NCBI RefSeq assembly: GCF_000964005.1
Contig: NZ_JXYP01000035.1
Location: 1 to 64,000, forward strand
Direction of reading: 5' to 3'
Length of the DNA: 64,000 nucleotides
Source of the DNA: Williamsia herbipolensis
GTDB taxonomy: Bacteria; Actinomycetota; Actinomycetes; Mycobacteriales; Mycobacteriaceae
Position 1 is the stretch's first letter, and each line of letters starts with the position of its first letter. The position numbers and the translations under genes are program-made. Of this stretch, positions 36,796-45,529 are shown in pieces. A model generated the notes under the pieces. It made no database searches. It was not told where the DNA came from and was given only the letters and a program-made list of their open reading frames with translations.

Positions 36796-38829
36796 GTGGT
36801 GGAATCGGCTGGGCCGGGTACCCGGCCACGGAGCGGGGGGCTCACCTCCGCGTTACCCCTGTCATCGATCGCCGTCGCCGAGATCGTCGCGATAGCTCTC
36901 TACGCGGTGCTCCGCGTGGTCGGCGTCGCCCAGATGCCCTCCGCGGCCGCGGCTCTCGCGGTCGGGGTCATCGGCGCGGCGTTGGCGATCTCGACGCGCG
37001 GGTTCATCTCGGTGTGGGGTCGGCTGCGCCGCCGCATCCGTTTCGTTCGTCGCCGCGTCGGCGAGTCCGACGACCCACCGATGCCGTTCGATGTCCCGAC
37101 GACCGACCGCACCCTGATGGGACTGCGTTGGGTCGACGGACGGCTCATCTCCGTCATCCGCCTCTCCCGACCCGTCGCACCGAGCGTCCTGAGCCCCACC
37201 CAGACCGTCGTCAGCGGCTCCGGGCTCAAGCTCGGCGTCGTCGCGCGGGCCCTGCGGCAGTTCGACATCGAGCTCGAGTCGATCGACGTCGTCGCCCACG
37301 GCTGGCGCACCCGCAGCGCATCGCACGTCGCCGGGCCGTACCAGAGCCTCACCGGCAGCCTGCCCGCCGTCCCCGAACAGGATGTGTGGATCGTGTTGCG
37401 GCTCAACCCGTTGCAGTGCCCCGACGCGATCGCCTCACGCGGCGGCGGGTCGACCGGTGTGATACGCACCGCGATCACGGCCACACGACGGGTCGGGAAC
37501 CACCTGGCCCGCGAGGGCTACCGCACCCGCATCCTCACCGCCGGCGAGATCACCGCCATGACCGGTCGTCTGCTCGACGGCGCGCCGGTCGATTCCGCCG
37601 AGGAAGATTGGGACGAGGTGCGGTACGGGTCGTACAGAGCGAGCGCCTGGGCGGTCCCGGGAGCACTCGACGCACAGATCCTCACCGACATCTGGTCGAC
37701 CACCGCGCTGTCGACGACGACCTCGACGACAATCACCCACGACGGCCCCGACGAGTTCGAGCTGTCCACCGTCGTCCGCTACGGCTCGGTCGGCGACCTG
37801 CAGCTCGCCGTTCCCGAAGGCCTCGAATCGCTGGCCGGGCAACAGGAGCCGGCGATCGCCGCATCGGTTCCCGCGCACCGACCCCGGGTGCGACGGATGC
37901 CCGTCTCCGTCGGAGATCTCGCCGCGCTCGACGCCACGGTGGTGCCCGACGGCGGCTGCGGACAACTCATCGGCGCCGATCAGGCGGGGTCGGCGGTGGC
38001 CGTGCCCCTCTTCGGCCCCGACGTGCGACGCGTCGACCTCTACGGCGACCCGTATCTCATGCTGCAGATCGCGGTGCGTGCGATCGCCCTGGGGGCGCGG
38101 ATCCTCGTCCGCACCGACCGACCCGAGACGTGGCGCGCGCTGTCCGAAGGGGTCAATGACGCCCGCACCCTGTTCATCTCGGCCAACGCCACCGACCAGC
38201 GATACCCGACGAACACCTACACCGTCTGCCTTCTCGACAGCAGGCAGGCGACCGAGGATCAGACCATCACCACCCACATCCGGGTGCACCGTGAGACCGG
38301 TGAGGTGACGCCCCTGGGCGAGACCGCAGACGTCGCCGTCTACCAGGATGCCTCGTCGACGAGCCGCATCTACCTCGTCACCTCCTCGGGGGCGATGGCG
38401 CTGACGTTGGTGTCGGTACCGGCCGAGAACAACCTCATCGAGGGATTACGTGCTCCCCGGCCGCCCGTACCGGTCTCCGCGACACCGCAACGGCCACAGG
38501 ATCGTTTCGACGACCCCCGCAGCGGATCCGTTCCACCGCAGGGGGATCAGGGACCTCGACGCCCTGCGCCGTTCACCTCCGGTCCCGGCCCGGGCGGCCC
38601 CGGTCCGAACGGCCCTGGCCCGGGTGGTCCCGGCCTTCGTCCGCAGGGCCCATACGCGCCGGGTCCCGGTTTCGACCGGCCGCAGCAGATGCCGCCTACG
38701 AGGGACATGCCCGCATTCGTGCGGCCCGAGCCGCGCGACGACGGTCCACCGACCGATCAGCACTCTCGTATCGGCCGACACAGCAACCCGCCCCCGGGGC
38801 GTCACTCGAATCCGCCTGACGACGCCTGA
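36796..38829 (+). CDS. eccE: ESX type VII secretion membrane protein EccE
   Basis: A 677-residue protein with two N-terminal TM helices (about residues 22-75) and the EccE domain (WVDGRLISVIRLSR; LARALRQFDIELESIDVVAHGWR-type segment). EccE stabilises the ESX membrane complex. It is long for the family because residues after about 570 form a Pro/Gly-rich tail with repeated PGPGGPG. A TAAGGT lies 7 nt before the GTG, compatible with a leaderless start, although AAGG could also act as ribosome site. It ends near a strong hairpin opposite the WXG100 genes. Confidence 0.9.
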   Translation: MVESAGPGTRPRSGGLTSALPLSSIAVAEIVAIALYAVLRVVGVAQMPSAAAALAVGVIGAALAISTRGFISVWGRLRRRIRFVRRRVGESDDPPMPFDVPTTDRTLMGLRWVDGRLISVIRLSRPVAPSVLSPTQTVVSGSGLKLGVVARALRQFDIELESIDVVAHGWRTRSASHVAGPYQSLTGSLPAVPEQDVWIVLRLNPLQCPDAIASRGGGSTGVIRTAITATRRVGNHLAREGYRTRILTAGEITAMTGRLLDGAPVDSAEEDWDEVRYGSYRASAWAVPGALDAQILTDIWSTTALSTTTSTTITHDGPDEFELSTVVRYGSVGDLQLAVPEGLESLAGQQEPAIAASVPAHRPRVRRMPVSVGDLAALDATVVPDGGCGQLIGADQAGSAVAVPLFGPDVRRVDLYGDPYLMLQIAVRAIALGARILVRTDRPETWRALSEGVNDARTLFISANATDQRYPTNTYTVCLLDSRQATEDQTITTHIRVHRETGEVTPLGETADVAVYQDASSTSRIYLVTSSGAMALTLVSVPAENNLIEGLRAPRPPVPVSATPQRPQDRFDDPRSGSVPPQGDQGPRRPAPFTSGPGPGGPGPNGPGPGGPGLRPQGPYAPGPGFDRPQQMPPTRDMPAFVRPEPRDDGPPTDQHSRIGRHSNPPPGRHSNPPDDA

Positions 38830-38845
38830 ACGCCGTTCCCCGACG

Positions 38846-38885
38846 CAACGGGCGACGCACCTCGTGAGAGGAGCGCCGCCCGTTG
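38846..38885. terminator. Bidirectional terminator between eccE and esx genes
   Basis: 40-nt hairpin: 9-bp stem CAACGGGCG (38846-38854) / CGCCCGTTG (38877-38885), 3 further bp and then CCTC/GAGG, separated by two single mismatches, with a GTGA (GNRA) tetraloop. It sits in the 78-bp gap between convergent genes and has no U-tract. Confidence 0.65.
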
Positions 38886-38907
38886 AGCGTTCGTGGTGCG
38901 GTGTCGA

Positions 38908-39198
38908 TCAGCCCCAGCCGCTGGCGATCGAGCTGTTGGTGGACTGCATGTCCGAGTTGCCCGAGCCCGCGGCGGTGACGATCGAGGCGAGGACCTGCTG
39001 CACCTCGTGCGAGCCCTGAATCCACTTCTGGTAGACGGCCTGGAAGGCCTCGGCCGATGCGGGGTCCTCCCACAGCGACGCGGTCTGGTTGCGGATGCCG
39101 TTCATCTCTTCGGTCATCTGCACGAGCTGGGCCTGCTCATTCTTGGCCTGCGACAGCAGGCCTTCGATGCCGGCGTAGTCGTAATGGATCTGTCCCAT
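38908..39198 (-). CDS. WXG100-family ESX substrate with altered WxG motif
   Basis: A 96-residue helical-hairpin protein of WXG100 size and pattern. The turn motif is W-E-D (TASLWEDPASAEAF) rather than W-x-G. Like EsxA it ends in a Ser/Gly-rich tail (SSIASGWG). Preceded by AGGAG. It follows the second WXG100 gene by 29 bp on the same strand, so the two should form a heterodimer. Assignment as the EsxA-like partner is by order and by lacking YxxxD/E. Confidence 0.85.
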   Translation of the reverse strand: MGQIHYDYAGIEGLLSQAKNEQAQLVQMTEEMNGIRNQTASLWEDPASAEAFQAVYQKWIQGSHEVQQVLASIVTAAGSGNSDMQSTNSSIASGWG

Positions 39199-39227
39199 GA
39201 TGTTCTCCTGTAATGGTGGGGTGGGCG

Positions 39228-39542
39228 TCAGACTGCGGTGTTCAGACCGCCGCCGGCGGACTTGATCGAGCTCTGCGCCTGCTCCTCCTGCGAGGAGTAC
39301 TGGTTCATGTTCTGGTTGAGCATGCTGATCATCTCGTCCATCGAGGTGTTCATCTTCGTCGCGGCCTGGTGGTACTCCGAGGTCACGTTCATGAAGGCAG
39401 CCTGTGCGGCACCCTTCCAGACTCCACTGGACTCACTCACGGTGGAGTTGACGCGCGCGAGCAGGCCGACCATCTGCTGGTGCACATCCTTGGCCTTGTT
39501 GATGGCCGCGTTCATCCCCTCGATATCAACCTGCGTTGCCAC
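39228..39542 (-). CDS. WXG100-family ESX substrate (EsxB-like)
   Basis: A 104-residue WXG100 protein with a canonical turn (SGVWKGAAQAAF, WxG). The C-terminal part contains YSSQE, a YxxxE sequence typical of the EsxB-type secretion signal recognised by EccC. GTG start at 39542 with AAAGGA just upstream. Together with the gene at 38908 it makes the characteristic Esx pair, preceded by the EspG, PPE and PE genes. Confidence 0.9.
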   Translation of the reverse strand: MATQVDIEGMNAAINKAKDVHQQMVGLLARVNSTVSESSGVWKGAAQAAFMNVTSEYHQAATKMNTSMDEMISMLNQNMNQYSSQEEQAQSSIKSAGGGLNTAV

Positions 39543-39629
39543 AGTGCGTTCCTTTCATCGTTGGCATCCGCGAGTCGAACGCCGTCATACGAGCCGGGGC
39601 GGTTGCCCCACTCGAATCCCGTTGCGCGA

Positions 39630-40427
39630 TCATCGATCGCCTCCAGGAAGATTTTCTGCGAGTTGCCGGACCGCGGAGACCACGGCGTAGTCGTCGCCGG
39701 GCGCGATGGACGTCCATCGTTCGCCTCCGAGCGACGGCGCCGCGAGCGACACGACACGACCGCGTTCGGTGTCGAACACGGCGAGCACGGCGCGGTCGGT
39801 GAGAGAGGCGTTGTTCACGACGATCTCGGTCTGACCGACGCAGTGCGACAGTGTCGCCGCGACCGCGCGGCCCTGCGGCTCGGGCACGCCGAGTCCGAAA
39901 AGGGCTGCGGTGTAGTCGACCTCGTCGACGCAGAGAGCCAGGGCTGCGTCGAGTACAGCACTCGGAAATCGCAGCGGGGTGATCGGAGCACCAGCGGTGG
40001 CCCCGATGCGGGCGGTCACCTCGCGGACCAGCAGCTTGGCGTCGTCGTCGGCCCTGATCTCCTCGAAGGAGAAGCGCTCACCTGATCGCGAGACCAGCAC
40101 GCGATGTTGGCCGTCGGCCACGATGCACATCCGAAAGACCTGGGTGACGTCGATGCGTCGCAACTCCAGCATCCACTCCGGGTCGGCGGCCGCCTGCATC
40201 ATCCACTTGAGGGTGGGATGGACGTTGCCCATCGCATCGAGCACACCGCGCTCGGCGAGGGTGGAGCGGCCTGCAGCCCGGAACTCGATTGCCGCGGAAT
40301 CGGTCTCGTGGCGTTCCTCGACGCGTAGGACAGCAGGCAGTGTCTGGATCACGAGCGCGTCGCAGAGGGCCAGGAGTTCGCCCAGCTCGAGGTCGAACGA
40401 CGCGGTCGAGGTGTCGACCATGATCAT
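39630..40427 (-). CDS. ESX chaperone EspG family protein
   Basis: A 265-residue cytosolic protein. The EspG pattern is clear: an LELGELLALCDAL helix near the N-terminus, ERGVLDAMGNVHPTLKWMMQAAADPEWMLELRR, and the C-terminal helical region GDDYAVVSAVRQLAENL. EspG binds the tip of PPE proteins to keep PE/PPE pairs soluble for export. The ATG at 40427 overlaps the PPE stop by 4 nt, making chaperone and client cotranslated. An ATG at 40421 is an alternative. Confidence 0.8.
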   Translation of the reverse strand: MIMVDTSTASFDLELGELLALCDALVIQTLPAVLRVEERHETDSAAIEFRAAGRSTLAERGVLDAMGNVHPTLKWMMQAAADPEWMLELRRIDVTQVFRMCIVADGQHRVLVSRSGERFSFEEIRADDDAKLLVREVTARIGATAGAPITPLRFPSAVLDAALALCVDEVDYTAALFGLGVPEPQGRAVAATLSHCVGQTEIVVNNASLTDRAVLAVFDTERGRVVSLAAPSLGGERWTSIAPGDDYAVVSAVRQLAENLPGGDR

Positions 40428-41416
40428 GTCCCCTCCCCGTCCGGTACCCCGATGACCGACGGCGAGGCCACCTGCGACCCCGCCGACGCCGCTTCCTGTA
40501 CAGAAGCATAGTTCGTGGTGACCGGGAGTGGGGCCTGACCCTGATGACCGGGCGCACTGGCCGCCGCCGCCGACATCGGGGTGGCGGGCACGAACTGCGA
40601 CTGGGCGCCAGACTGACCGTCGACGACCACACCGTCGGCGCCGGAGTTCGCGGCCTGCACCACGACCTCTCCGTCGGCCCGGGCGGCGGCGTCGATGCGA
40701 GCGAGATCGCGACGGGTCTGCGTCACGTATTCGTCGGACCGGTAGGCGCCCAACGGCGTCGCGCCCATGGCGGCGATCTGAGCGAGCATCGCGCCCTGCC
40801 CCATCAGCGCCTGCTGCTGGGCGATCTTGGCCGCGGCCTTGTCCTTCTCCGCAGTGAGCGACGCCCGGTGGACGAGGTGGGCGGGTACGGGCACCGAATC
40901 CCACGATTTCGCCACCGGAGTGGTCGCCAGCTCGTAGGACTCCATCACCCGAGCGGCCTGGGCCTTCATGCCGTGCGCCTGCTCGTCGAGCCTGGCCAGT
41001 CCACCGGCGATGAGCGAATGTGGCGGAGCGGCAACGGCCTTGAGCGCGTCCTCGAGTTGTCCGAGCGCACTGATGACCTCGGCGTCGGGCATGGCCGCCA
41101 TGGCGACGGTGTGCGCCACCGCCTGACGTTCGGCCGCGGTGGCGTTGTGCGCGGCCATGTCCGCGGTCTCCGAGACCCAGGTGGAGAGTTTGTCGAGCGA
41201 CTGCGCCATCGCGGCGTCACCCTTGCCGCGCCAGCCCTCGGCCATCAACTTCCGGACGCCGGCGAACTCGCGATCGAGTTCGTGCAGCGCGGAAGCGATC
41301 GCCGCCCACGACATCCCGGCCTCGAACAACGGCTTGGCACCGGCGCCGCGGCTCAGGTCGCGACTCAGCTGTTCAGCCGGTCGCGCATCCCACCTGATGC
41401 CGGTGAAGCCCGTCAT
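40424..41416 (-). CDS. PPE-like ESX substrate
   Basis: A 330-residue protein with a PPE-like helical N-terminus. The WxG turn is in AEGWRGKGDAAM (residues about 60-71). The eponymous Pro-Pro-Glu is not conserved (ARPAEQL). An Ala-rich C-terminal third is probably disordered and ends in ASPSVIGVPDGEGT, resembling a terminal motif in two other proteins here. It sits between PE and EspG genes, the usual PE-PPE-EspG arrangement, with GGAAGG upstream. Confidence 0.75.
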   Translation of the reverse strand: MTGFTGIRWDARPAEQLSRDLSRGAGAKPLFEAGMSWAAIASALHELDREFAGVRKLMAEGWRGKGDAAMAQSLDKLSTWVSETADMAAHNATAAERQAVAHTVAMAAMPDAEVISALGQLEDALKAVAAPPHSLIAGGLARLDEQAHGMKAQAARVMESYELATTPVAKSWDSVPVPAHLVHRASLTAEKDKAAAKIAQQQALMGQGAMLAQIAAMGATPLGAYRSDEYVTQTRRDLARIDAAARADGEVVVQAANSGADGVVVDGQSGAQSQFVPATPMSAAAASAPGHQGQAPLPVTTNYASVQEAASAGSQVASPSVIGVPDGEGT

Positions 41417-41474
41417 GTGCCGATGCCTTCCTGGTTCGTCGTGCGTGGGTGTCGCGGTGGTGCGGTGCGGGGTC

Positions 41475-41780
41475 CTACAGCGCCGTCAGGTCGCCGGCCA
41501 CCGCTTCGTCGTGGCTGTCGACCGCGGAGGTCTGCTCCCGCAGCGCACCGGCCACGTCACGGATGGCCGATATTCCTTTGACGAGCTGATCGGAGAAAAG
41601 TTCCGCCGAATCGGAAAAAGATTTCGCCGCGGCGACCGACACCTCATCGGAGCCGGCCGGGGCCACGGTCAGCGAGGCGCGATGGCTCCCGATCGTCTTC
41701 TCCAGCGAGGTGGCGATCGACTCGAGACGTCGCACCGCCTCGGAAAGGTGTTCGGTGTCGACGGACAGGTTTGCGGTCAT
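41475..41780 (-). CDS. PE-like ESX substrate
   Basis: A 101-residue two-helix protein (LSVDTEHLSEAVRRLESIATSLEK ... LVKGISAIRDVAGALREQ), the size of a PE domain. The Pro-Glu signature is absent, as in early-branching PE proteins. It directly precedes the PPE-like gene, so it should be its dimer partner. AAGGAG lies 7-9 nt before the ATG. A YxxxD/E secretion signal is not evident. Confidence 0.65.
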   Translation of the reverse strand: MTANLSVDTEHLSEAVRRLESIATSLEKTIGSHRASLTVAPAGSDEVSVAAAKSFSDSAELFSDQLVKGISAIRDVAGALREQTSAVDSHDEAVAGDLTAL

Positions 41781-41823
41781 CGGGATACTCCTTCGCGGGC
41801 GATGATGGATGGGACGGACACGG

Positions 41824-43119
41824 TCAGGCTTCCAACTCGTCGGATTCTTCCCAGATCGACTGGCTCACCGAGGCTTCCACCCCGCCGAGCACGGTCGGGC
41901 TGGCCGAGGGGATCTCACCGACGATCTCCTCGGTGTGGCGGGCGTCGACGACCTGTTCACGATCGGCGTTGTGCTGACCGCCGGCCGACGGCGTGGCACC
42001 CATCGCGCCGCCCGCACCCATCGGCATCGCGGCCGGTGTGGTCGCTCGGGTCACCACGCGCTCCTCGCTGTCTCCCACGACCTTCCCGCCGGGTATGCCG
42101 CCGCGTGGCCCGCCGAGGGAGTCAGGTGTGGTGCGCGGGCTCAGAGGCGCAGCCGGACCGGACGATCCGACTCCACCGATACCGCCGACACCCATCGGTA
42201 CGGCACCGCCACCGCCTCCGGCCGAGGCGCCCTCACCGCGTGCGCCGAGATCCAGATCGTCGCCGTCCCGTCCCCCGAGGTCTGCGCTGTGACGGCCGCC
42301 GAGACCACCGGCGCCACCGCCCGCCTTGATGAGCGACTGGATGGGCTGGCTGATCGTCTGCACCGTGGTCATGGCCATGCCGGGGATCTGCGAGGCGACC
42401 TGCGGGACAGCCGTGATCGCCACCGGCGCGCCCGCGCGGGTCATGTTCGCGGTGTGGGCGAACAGTTCTCCACGTGTCTCGGCGACGACCGCGAGGCCCT
42501 CGTTGAGGTGGACGGTCGCCGAGGCGATGATCGCGGCCTGCCCACCGGGGGTGAAGGCGAGACCGATCGCCGCGGGCAGCGTCGCGACGAAGCTCGCGAT
42601 GATGCCCTGCAGCATCGCCACACCCTTGGCGACGGTCGCGGTGGCGGTCGCCACGACGGTGGATATGTCGCCGCTCTGTGCGCCGGTCGCCGTGCCGTTG
42701 GCCTGCGCGGCGGTACCGGAGGCCATCGCCTGTGCGGCCGCCGGTCCGGTCCACAACGGGGTCAGCGCCGACATGGCCTGACCGCCCATCTGCACCACGC
42801 TCTGGAACGCCTGCATCAGGCCCTCGAACAGCTGCATCGGGTTGAACGGCGCCGACGACATGTCGCCCGATCCGAAACCGCTCATCAGATCGGTGAGTGG
42901 CTTGAGCAGGGCGCCGATGTCGATCGTCGGCAGCGGTGGCAGCTGCGGGAGGGGCGGCATCGGGGGCAGCTGCGGAAGGGGTGGGAGGCCCATCTGCTTC
43001 AGGACGTCGTTGACCGGCATGTGCAACAACGGCGCCACTGCGCTGTGGTCCAGCATGTCCATCGCGCTGGGACCGGATCCTGATGCGGGTGCCGGCCCGT
43101 GGCCCGCACCCTGGGTCAC
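41824..43119 (-). CDS. Pro/Gly/Ala-rich ESX-associated protein (EspI/EspK-like)
   Basis: A 431-residue protein. An N-terminal Pro-rich stretch (residues about 45-70, repeated PPLPQLPP) leads to an Ala-rich helical mid-section containing TPLWTGPAAAQAM, which includes a WxG, and then Gly-rich sequence (GGRDGDDLDLGARGEG...). The end carries EEIVGEIPSASPTVLGGVEASVS, shared with the substrate at 32937. GTG start overlaps the stop of the upstream small gene (GTGA). It is probably a secreted or surface-associated ESX protein; no orthologue recognised. Confidence 0.6.
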   Translation of the reverse strand: MTQGAGHGPAPASGSGPSAMDMLDHSAVAPLLHMPVNDVLKQMGLPPLPQLPPMPPLPQLPPLPTIDIGALLKPLTDLMSGFGSGDMSSAPFNPMQLFEGLMQAFQSVVQMGGQAMSALTPLWTGPAAAQAMASGTAAQANGTATGAQSGDISTVVATATATVAKGVAMLQGIIASFVATLPAAIGLAFTPGGQAAIIASATVHLNEGLAVVAETRGELFAHTANMTRAGAPVAITAVPQVASQIPGMAMTTVQTISQPIQSLIKAGGGAGGLGGRHSADLGGRDGDDLDLGARGEGASAGGGGGAVPMGVGGIGGVGSSGPAAPLSPRTTPDSLGGPRGGIPGGKVVGDSEERVVTRATTPAAMPMGAGGAMGATPSAGGQHNADREQVVDARHTEEIVGEIPSASPTVLGGVEASVSQSIWEESDELEA

Positions 43120-43433
43120 AGCGAGGAGGCCGCGGTGTTCAGCGCGGCCGAGGTGTCACCGTCGGTGCCCTCGTATTTCGCGGCGGTCGACATGGCCGAC
43201 ACGGCTGTGCCCTGATGCACCGCGACCAGGGAGGCGGTCGACACGGCGTTGGCGAACTGCGACACACCGAAGCTGGCCAGGAAGTCCTGTCCGATGAGCC
43301 CGAAAACCGGGACCATCACCGCGACGTTGGCCGCCAGATCCATGGCCGAGGCACTGTCGATCACACCGCCGATGGCAGACGAGGCGGCGCCGTATCCGCG
43401 GATCGCGTTCGGATCCGCAACGAAGTCAGTCAT
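43116..43433 (-). CDS. Small ESX-associated protein (EspC/type VII target-like)
   Basis: A 105-residue helical protein (YGAASSAIGGVIDSASAMDLAANVAVMVPVFGLIGQDFLASFG ... AAKYEGTDGDTSAALNTA). The size and placement fit the type VII secretion target (EspC-like) family. The ATG at 43433 has GGGGAGA upstream; an earlier in-frame start at 43478 has none. It is cotranscribed with the Pro-rich gene through a GTGA overlap. Family assignment tentative. Confidence 0.55.
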   Translation of the reverse strand: MTDFVADPNAIRGYGAASSAIGGVIDSASAMDLAANVAVMVPVFGLIGQDFLASFGVSQFANAVSTASLVAVHQGTAVSAMSTAAKYEGTDGDTSAALNTAASSL

Positions 43434-43564
43434 CGAGTCTCCCCTGTTGAGTGCAGCTGGACGCATGTCCGGTGTCAATCGGCCTGAACTTTATCGCAGC
43501 TGAGGACATATTTCCACGTGATCGTTAGTGACGGTCATGACGATGTGCGCCGACAGAGGAGCCG

Positions 43565-45172
43565 TCATCTGCCGCTCCCGGGGTCGTCCGAGGTGTCCAG
43601 ATTGAGGCCCGACGATTCCGACGGCGGGAGGAGCTCCGCCGATGCACCGGGATCAGCCCCGGACCCCGACGCCGCCGCGGAGGGCCCGATCGATTCCACG
43701 AACGGCGCCAATCCGTCGGTGCGCAGCGGCGGCGACCCCGACAGCGGCAGGTCAGATGAATGGCCCTCGATGACCGCACCGGTGATGTCGGTGCTGTCGA
43801 TCGCGGCCGTCGGGAGGCTCGAGACGCCCACGGGCGGCTGCGACGGATCAACCGCCCAGGTCTCCGCGACCTGTTCACCGGCGAGATCGCCGGAGGCGCC
43901 GGACATCACGTCCTCGGGTGTGTCGGTCTCGACCTCCGGTCGGACCGGAGCGGATCGCGTATCGGTGTGCGGCGCGCCATCGCGCCCGCCCGCACCGCCC
44001 TGGGACGGTGCCGCACGCGACGGCTCGGACGGGGCGGGGCGGGTCTCGGACGGTGGCCGAGTCGTCGCCGATTCCGGTGGCCCGGGATGTCCCGAGGTCG
44101 TGGAGACCGACGGTGAACGGCCGTCGGGAGACGAAGGCGTCGACGACGGTCGTGGTGTCGAGGCCCCCCGGCTGTCCCCTCCCGTGCTCGAAGGCGGGAC
44201 GGCGGCCGGACCGGGCGCGCCGCCTGCTGTGGCGTCGTGGTGGTCGCCGCGAGGAGAGGTGCCACTGGCGGGATCGGGTGCGGGTGGGCGCGCGGACGAG
44301 GTGTTCCCGTCCGAACCTGCGCCGTGGTTCGCCACGCGACCGGAACCGCTGTCGCCGTGGCCGGATCCGCCGGTGTCTCCCGAACCCCCGTTGTCACCGG
44401 AACCGCCGCCGCGTCCCGACCCGTCAGGGTGGGCCGATGGACCGGTGAGACCACGCTTGCCGACACCGTCGACGGCTCCGGACACCGCACCCTGCGCACC
44501 CGACGACACCGCTGCGCCGAGGACCTTCCCGGGATCGACACCGTCGCCGAAGAACCGGCTCGCGATGAGTGCCTCGGAGAGTTCCTTCGTCGCACCGATG
44601 GCGGCTTCCTTGCCCGCCTCGGTGGCGATCTCGACCCCGACCTCCCTCACGATGACCTTCAGGCCCGTGGCGGCGATGTGTTCGACGATGTTCTCGATGA
44701 GTTCGGTGATGATCGCGCGCAGCATGGCACCGGTGATCACCGCTTCGCCGGCGGCCACACCCATCGATGCCCCGAAGGTGAACGGGGCCGCGGCGAGTGC
44801 GGCGTACAACTCGATCGCGAACAGCGCGAGCGTGCCGATGTACGCCCCTTTGGCGACCGCGACCGACCCCGCGGTGAGGCGGCAGAGCGTCGAGCATCGG
44901 GAGAAGTTGTCGGCGACCCCCGCGAGACCCTCCGATCCCGATATCTGGTCGAAGTAGGCGGCCATCGCGTCGTGCACCTGACCGGCGATGACACTCTGCA
45001 GTCCGGCCGATCCGGCTGCGACGTCCAGGCCCGCCGCCTCCAGCGCGTCGGCCGCCGCGGCGTAGGCGTCACTCATGGCGCCCAACGCGTCCTCGTCGCC
45101 CTCGGGATAGGTGAAACCGCCCCCGATGAATCCGAGAACGTCCCCCAGGTATCCGGGCAGTGCCATACCCAT
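43565..45172 (-). CDS. CpnT-N-like WXG100-related protein with disordered C-terminus
   Basis: A 535-residue protein. The N-terminal 215 residues (LPGYLGDVLGFIGGGFTYPEGDEDALGAMSDAYAAAADAL, then hydrophobic helices AYIGTLALFAIELYAALAAAPF) resemble the WXG100-like N-terminal domain of outer-membrane channel protein CpnT. The rest is low-complexity Gly/Ser/Pro/Thr sequence ending in SSGLNLDTSDDPGSGR; no toxin domain such as the CpnT NADase is visible. The TGATG overlap with the preceding small gene implies the two are partners. It may be an ESX substrate whose effector domain has been lost or was never present. Confidence 0.65.
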   Translation of the reverse strand: MGMALPGYLGDVLGFIGGGFTYPEGDEDALGAMSDAYAAAADALEAAGLDVAAGSAGLQSVIAGQVHDAMAAYFDQISGSEGLAGVADNFSRCSTLCRLTAGSVAVAKGAYIGTLALFAIELYAALAAAPFTFGASMGVAAGEAVITGAMLRAIITELIENIVEHIAATGLKVIVREVGVEIATEAGKEAAIGATKELSEALIASRFFGDGVDPGKVLGAAVSSGAQGAVSGAVDGVGKRGLTGPSAHPDGSGRGGGSGDNGGSGDTGGSGHGDSGSGRVANHGAGSDGNTSSARPPAPDPASGTSPRGDHHDATAGGAPGPAAVPPSSTGGDSRGASTPRPSSTPSSPDGRSPSVSTTSGHPGPPESATTRPPSETRPAPSEPSRAAPSQGGAGGRDGAPHTDTRSAPVRPEVETDTPEDVMSGASGDLAGEQVAETWAVDPSQPPVGVSSLPTAAIDSTDITGAVIEGHSSDLPLSGSPPLRTDGLAPFVESIGPSAAASGSGADPGASAELLPPSESSGLNLDTSDDPGSGR

Positions 45173-45495
45173 CAGGAACCCGATTCGCCGAACGACGTCG
45201 CGTTCGCATCGTCCTGGTCGGAGATGATCCGCGCCGATTCGGGGACGCCCACGGCTGCGGCGGACAGGCGTTGGTGGATGTCGCGCAGCGTCGCCATCGC
45301 ATCCTGGTGCGCGGGTTCGTAACCCTCGCCGAAGACGCCTCCGGGCTCGTCGCCGCCCCAGACGCTCGCGTCACGGCCGTCGACCTCGGCCGAGACCTTG
45401 TCGAGCGCTGCCTGCACTTCGTCGGCCGCGTCGGCGAAGCGTCGCGCAGCCGCGCGCAGGCCGGCGATGTCCGTCGACAACGGATCTGTACTCAT
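45172..45495 (-). CDS. WXG-like small ESX protein, partner of CpnT-N-like gene
   Basis: A 107-residue helical protein with a WxG motif in DASVWGGDEPGGVFGEGYEPAHQ between two helices. It matches the type VII secretion target/EspC-like pattern rather than strict WXG100. It precedes and overlaps the CpnT-like gene (TGATG), recalling the Esx partner genes in front of M. tuberculosis cpnT. Confidence 0.65.
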   Translation of the reverse strand: MSTDPLSTDIAGLRAAARRFADAADEVQAALDKVSAEVDGRDASVWGGDEPGGVFGEGYEPAHQDAMATLRDIHQRLSAAAVGVPESARIISDQDDANATSFGESGS

Positions 45496-45529
45496 CGGTG
45501 GCTCCTGGACGTGGGGATGGGAACGACGC

